Shown here: positions 42,031-44,482 of the stretch, in pieces
Position numbering within the stretch: position 1 is the stretch's first letter
Layout of the letters: every line of letters starts with the position of its first letter
Assembly (NCBI GenBank): GCA_029939945.1
Contig: JAOZRX010000010.1
Location: forward strand, 1-44,482
Source: Candidatus Izemoplasma sp.
GTDB lineage: Bacteria > Bacillota_I > Bacilli_A > Izemoplasmatales > Izemoplasmataceae
Reading direction: 5' to 3'
Length of the DNA: 44,482 bases
Notes under the pieces: generated by a model
What the model saw: only the letters and a program-made list of their open reading frames with translations
The model's database searches: none
What the model was told of the DNA's origin: nothing
Position numbers and translations under genes: made by a program

Positions 42031-43644
42031 CTAACCTTTTCTTAGTCTTGGATCTAAAGCATCTCTTAATCCATCACCCAAGAAATTAAACGCAAGCATT
42101 GTTATTGCGATTGCTGCTGAAGGGAAGAATAATTGATATGGATACGTTGTTAATCCGCTTAATGCATCATTTGCTAAAGTTCCCCATGAAGCTTTTGGAG
42201 CTGAAATACCAAGTCCAATAAAGCTTAAGAATGCTTCAGTAAATACAGCAGATGGAATCATCATCGTCATAGAAACAATGATTGGTCCCATTGCATTTGG
42301 AACTAAATGTCTAGAAATAATTTTCATTCTAGAAACACCAATAGTTCTAGCTGCAAGAACAAACTCTTGTTCTTTTAGTCCGAGGATTTGTCCACGAACA
42401 AGACGAGCCATACCTACCCAGTAAATACTACCTAATGCGATAATAATTGTACCAAGTCCTGCTCCACCTTTAAAGATAACAAAATACTTTCCAAAAATGG
42501 TGACATCAATTACTACTTCTTTTAATAAAACCATTAATAAAATAACATATAATACAAGTGGAATAGAGTTGATAATATCAACGAATCTCATCATATAATT
42601 ATCTACATTTCCACCACTATAACCTGAAATACTACCGTAAAAAATACCAATAAAGAAGTTAACTAAAGTTGCTACAAATGCAACTGTCAATGAGATTCTA
42701 GCACCGAACATAACACGTGTTAACAAGTCACGCCCAAGCATATCAGTACCCCATAAGTAAGTTGAATTTGATACTTTATCGTGAATATATTTAGCTTCAA
42801 CATTATTATAAGTTACAGTCATTTGTACATCTTCATATCCTTCAGGTCTTTCATCTACATCCATCAACTTATATGAAAAATTAACTATAATCATATTTCC
42901 ACCAAATGTTACTTCAGAAATATGTTCTTCAACTTCTAACTGATCAATAATTGCTTGTGCTCCATCATCAAAATCAAGTGAAGTATATACTGGATTTACT
43001 ATATCCGGATCACTAACAAAAATAATTGAAGTTAATGTTAAATCTTCACTATGAATATCAAATGTTTCACCTTCCATTAAAACATCATTAAAAGGACTAT
43101 TTGGGTGAATATAAGTTAATTCAACTTCATCTTGAGATCCTTCATTTTTAAAATCTCTAAATGCTATCCCCCATTTTTCTGAATAAACAGAACCATAAAG
43201 AAGAGATGTATCTCCTAATGGATAGTTACCACTTTCTCCATCATCAAGTGTTAACTCGTATGATTTTGCATAGTAATAAATTTTATTAACTATATCTTTA
43301 TAAACATAGTCAATACGTCCAAGTAATTTTCCTTTACTAGTTGTTTCTAAAACTCTATATTCTTTAGTTACATTAATATAGAACTCATCTTCAAGTTTAT
43401 AAATCTCCAATGTCGGAGGTAAATTAGAATAATCTAATACTTGATCAGAATATTCATAAGGAGTAAAGAATGGTCCAAAAATACCAAACAAAATTACTAT
43501 AATTACTCCTGCTAATCCAAACATTGATAATTTATTCTTTTTAAGTCTTCTCCACACATCTTGCCAGTAAGTTAGGCTTCGGCGTGTTGTTTCACTGTCT
43601 AATTTCTCTTCACGAGTTATAAATTTAAAATCGTTATTTGCCAT
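42031..43644 (-). CDS. oppC: Oligopeptide ABC transporter permease OppC with a large extracytoplasmic insertion
   Basis: 537 residues against about 300 for typical OppC. The N-terminus and first membrane segment (about 40-60) and the C-terminal permease domain (from GTDMLGRDLLTRVMFG at 299, with the coupling loop EFVLAARTIGVSRMKIISRH) are standard. Between them lie about 225 extra residues predicted outside the membrane, with no motif I recognise. The insertion could contact OppA or the peptide. It is coupled to oppD, whose start region overlaps the stop codon. Confidence 0.93.
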   Translation of the reverse strand: MANNDFKFITREEKLDSETTRRSLTYWQDVWRRLKKNKLSMFGLAGVIIVILFGIFGPFFTPYEYSDQVLDYSNLPPTLEIYKLEDEFYINVTKEYRVLETTSKGKLLGRIDYVYKDIVNKIYYYAKSYELTLDDGESGNYPLGDTSLLYGSVYSEKWGIAFRDFKNEGSQDEVELTYIHPNSPFNDVLMEGETFDIHSEDLTLTSIIFVSDPDIVNPVYTSLDFDDGAQAIIDQLEVEEHISEVTFGGNMIIVNFSYKLMDVDERPEGYEDVQMTVTYNNVEAKYIHDKVSNSTYLWGTDMLGRDLLTRVMFGARISLTVAFVATLVNFFIGIFYGSISGYSGGNVDNYMMRFVDIINSIPLVLYVILLMVLLKEVVIDVTIFGKYFVIFKGGAGLGTIIIALGSIYWVGMARLVRGQILGLKEQEFVLAARTIGVSRMKIISRHLVPNAMGPIIVSMTMMIPSAVFTEAFLSFIGLGISAPKASWGTLANDALSGLTTYPYQLFFPSAAIAITMLAFNFLGDGLRDALDPRLRKG

Positions 43645-43659
43645 TTTCCTAACCTCCTA

Positions 43660-44482
43660 TCAATCCAATTTTATTCTAGGATCAATAAATGAATATGCAA
43701 TATCTACTAACAATACCATAATAATATAGAAAATCGCGTAGAAAACAGTCATACCGATTATTACAGTATAATCTCTGTTTGTAACGCTTTCCACAAAGTA
43801 TCCACCCATTCCTGGGAGAGCAAATATTTTTTCAATTACAAATGATCCTGTTAATATCGCTGCGACCATTGGCCCGATATATGTGATTACTGGAATTAAA
43901 GCATTTTTAAGCGCATGCTTGAAAATAACTTTAAATTCACTAAGTCCATTAGCTCTTGCAGTTCTTACATAATCTTGACGTAGAACTTCAAGCATACTAG
44001 ATCTTGTTAAACGAGCAACAAAACTTAATGAATATCCAGATAGTGCAATAGTTGGTCCGATGTATGATAGTGGACTATTTAATCCACTCGTCGGCAACCA
44101 TCCTAGCTGACTTGCAAAGAAGTAAATAATAAGTGTTGCGATAACAAAACTCGGAATTGTAACTCCAAGAGTTGCCAAAAATGTAACAGCATAGTCAATT
44201 GGACTATTCTGCTTAAGTGCTGAAACTATTCCTATTGGGACGCCCAAGGATACAATCAGTATCGTTGCTAGTGCTCCAATTTTAGCACTGGTTGGGAAAC
44301 CGTTCTTAATCAAATCATTTACAGTAAAACCAAGGATTCTATAAGATGGCCCTAGATCAAAAGTAACTAAACCCTTCATATATTCTAAGTACTGAATAAA
44401 TAAAGGTTCATCTAAATTATACTTTTCTTCTAAGGATCTTAAAATCTCATCTGGTACCTGACGTTCCCTTGTAAAGGGACCA
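43660..44482 (-). CDS. oppB: Oligopeptide ABC transporter permease OppB, 5' end outside the window
   Basis: The reading frame is open to the right edge. The first visible residues (GPFTRERQVPDEIL, then YNLDEPLFIQYLEY) match the outer loop of OppB, so the Met at 44379 is internal and the true N-terminus lies beyond 44482. The visible part has DLGPSYRI, the coupling loop YVRTARANGLSEFKVIFKHA and the ending YSFIDPRIKLD. It forms the pore with OppC and ends 15 bases before oppC. Confidence 0.95.
   Translation of the reverse strand, partial: GPFTRERQVPDEILRSLEEKYNLDEPLFIQYLEYMKGLVTFDLGPSYRILGFTVNDLIKNGFPTSAKIGALATILIVSLGVPIGIVSALKQNSPIDYAVTFLATLGVTIPSFVIATLIIYFFASQLGWLPTSGLNSPLSYIGPTIALSGYSLSFVARLTRSSMLEVLRQDYVRTARANGLSEFKVIFKHALKNALIPVITYIGPMVAAILTGSFVIEKIFALPGMGGYFVESVTNRDYTVIIGMTVFYAIFYIIMVLLVDIAYSFIDPRIKLD

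Noticed and set aside
44359-44379. OppB start at the Met at 44379
   Set aside because: The frame stays open upstream and the upstream residues match the conserved OppB outer loop, so the gene continues past the window edge.
1-44482. Mycoplasma-type genetic code (UGA = Trp)
   Set aside because: Trp-rich proteins such as OppA use TGG and full-length genes are open without reading through TGA, so the standard code fits.
1-44482. CRISPR arrays, insertion sequences, phage genes or tRNA/rRNA genes
   Set aside because: No regularly spaced repeats, transposase-like ORFs, terminal inverted repeats or tRNA-like cloverleafs were seen.

Overview
The window is AT-rich DNA read with the standard genetic code: the long ORFs use TGG for Trp and contain no internal TGA. 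Secreted proteins are nearly all lipoproteins with an L-A-A/G-C lipobox. No peptidoglycan gene, mreC, mreD or rodA is present, yet there are three divergent mreB paralogs in tandem. Together this suggests a deep-branching member of the Mollicutes/Bacillota border (Haloplasma- or Izemoplasma-like). That placement is inference from gene content, not from a marker gene.

Layout. 1-2970: start of a thiolase, a divergent TetR regulator, a DUF2892 membrane protein, a thioredoxin-like protein and a YwaF-type membrane protein. 2970-3272: gene-free, with a run of hairpins. 3273-9250: a 902-residue acidic lipoprotein with internal repeats, an FtsX-type permease and a second TetR regulator. 9276-13657: a small membrane protein and two PadR + HAAS-domain membrane protein pairs flanking a DegV protein. 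13718-17353: a phosphonate/phosphite-type ABC importer (phnD-phnC-phnE-phnE). 17515-21942: PduO-type cobalamin adenosyltransferase, a 5'-nucleotidase lipoprotein, a flavin reductase-like protein and a VTT-like membrane protein. 22003-25848: a small charged protein, an ABC-2 exporter pair and a cardiolipin synthase. 25927-33480: the cytoskeletal locus. 33604-37843: alpha/beta hydrolase, pyroglutamyl peptidase, GH16 glucanase, LacI regulator and a CBM-type lipoprotein. 38008-44482: an oppBCDFA peptide importer, with oppB running off the right edge.

The most notable system is at 25927-33527 on the minus strand. A promoter is followed by an RNA leader matching the cyclic di-GMP-I (GEMM-I) riboswitch consensus, then an intrinsic terminator, then mreB1-mreB2-mreB3 and a membrane-anchored GGDEF/EAL protein. 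The EAL domain of that protein keeps several ligand-site residues but has lost two catalytic acidic residues. After a terminator comes an 882-residue coiled-coil protein from its own promoter. The layout suggests that cyclic di-GMP controls synthesis of an actin-like cytoskeleton through the riboswitch, and perhaps its activity through the degenerate EAL protein, with the coiled-coil protein as a possible structural partner. The riboswitch and gene identities are read from sequence; the functional circuit is inference.

The remaining genes fit a heterotrophic scavenger that imports peptides and phosphorus compounds, dephosphorylates extracellular nucleotides and handles beta-glucans.
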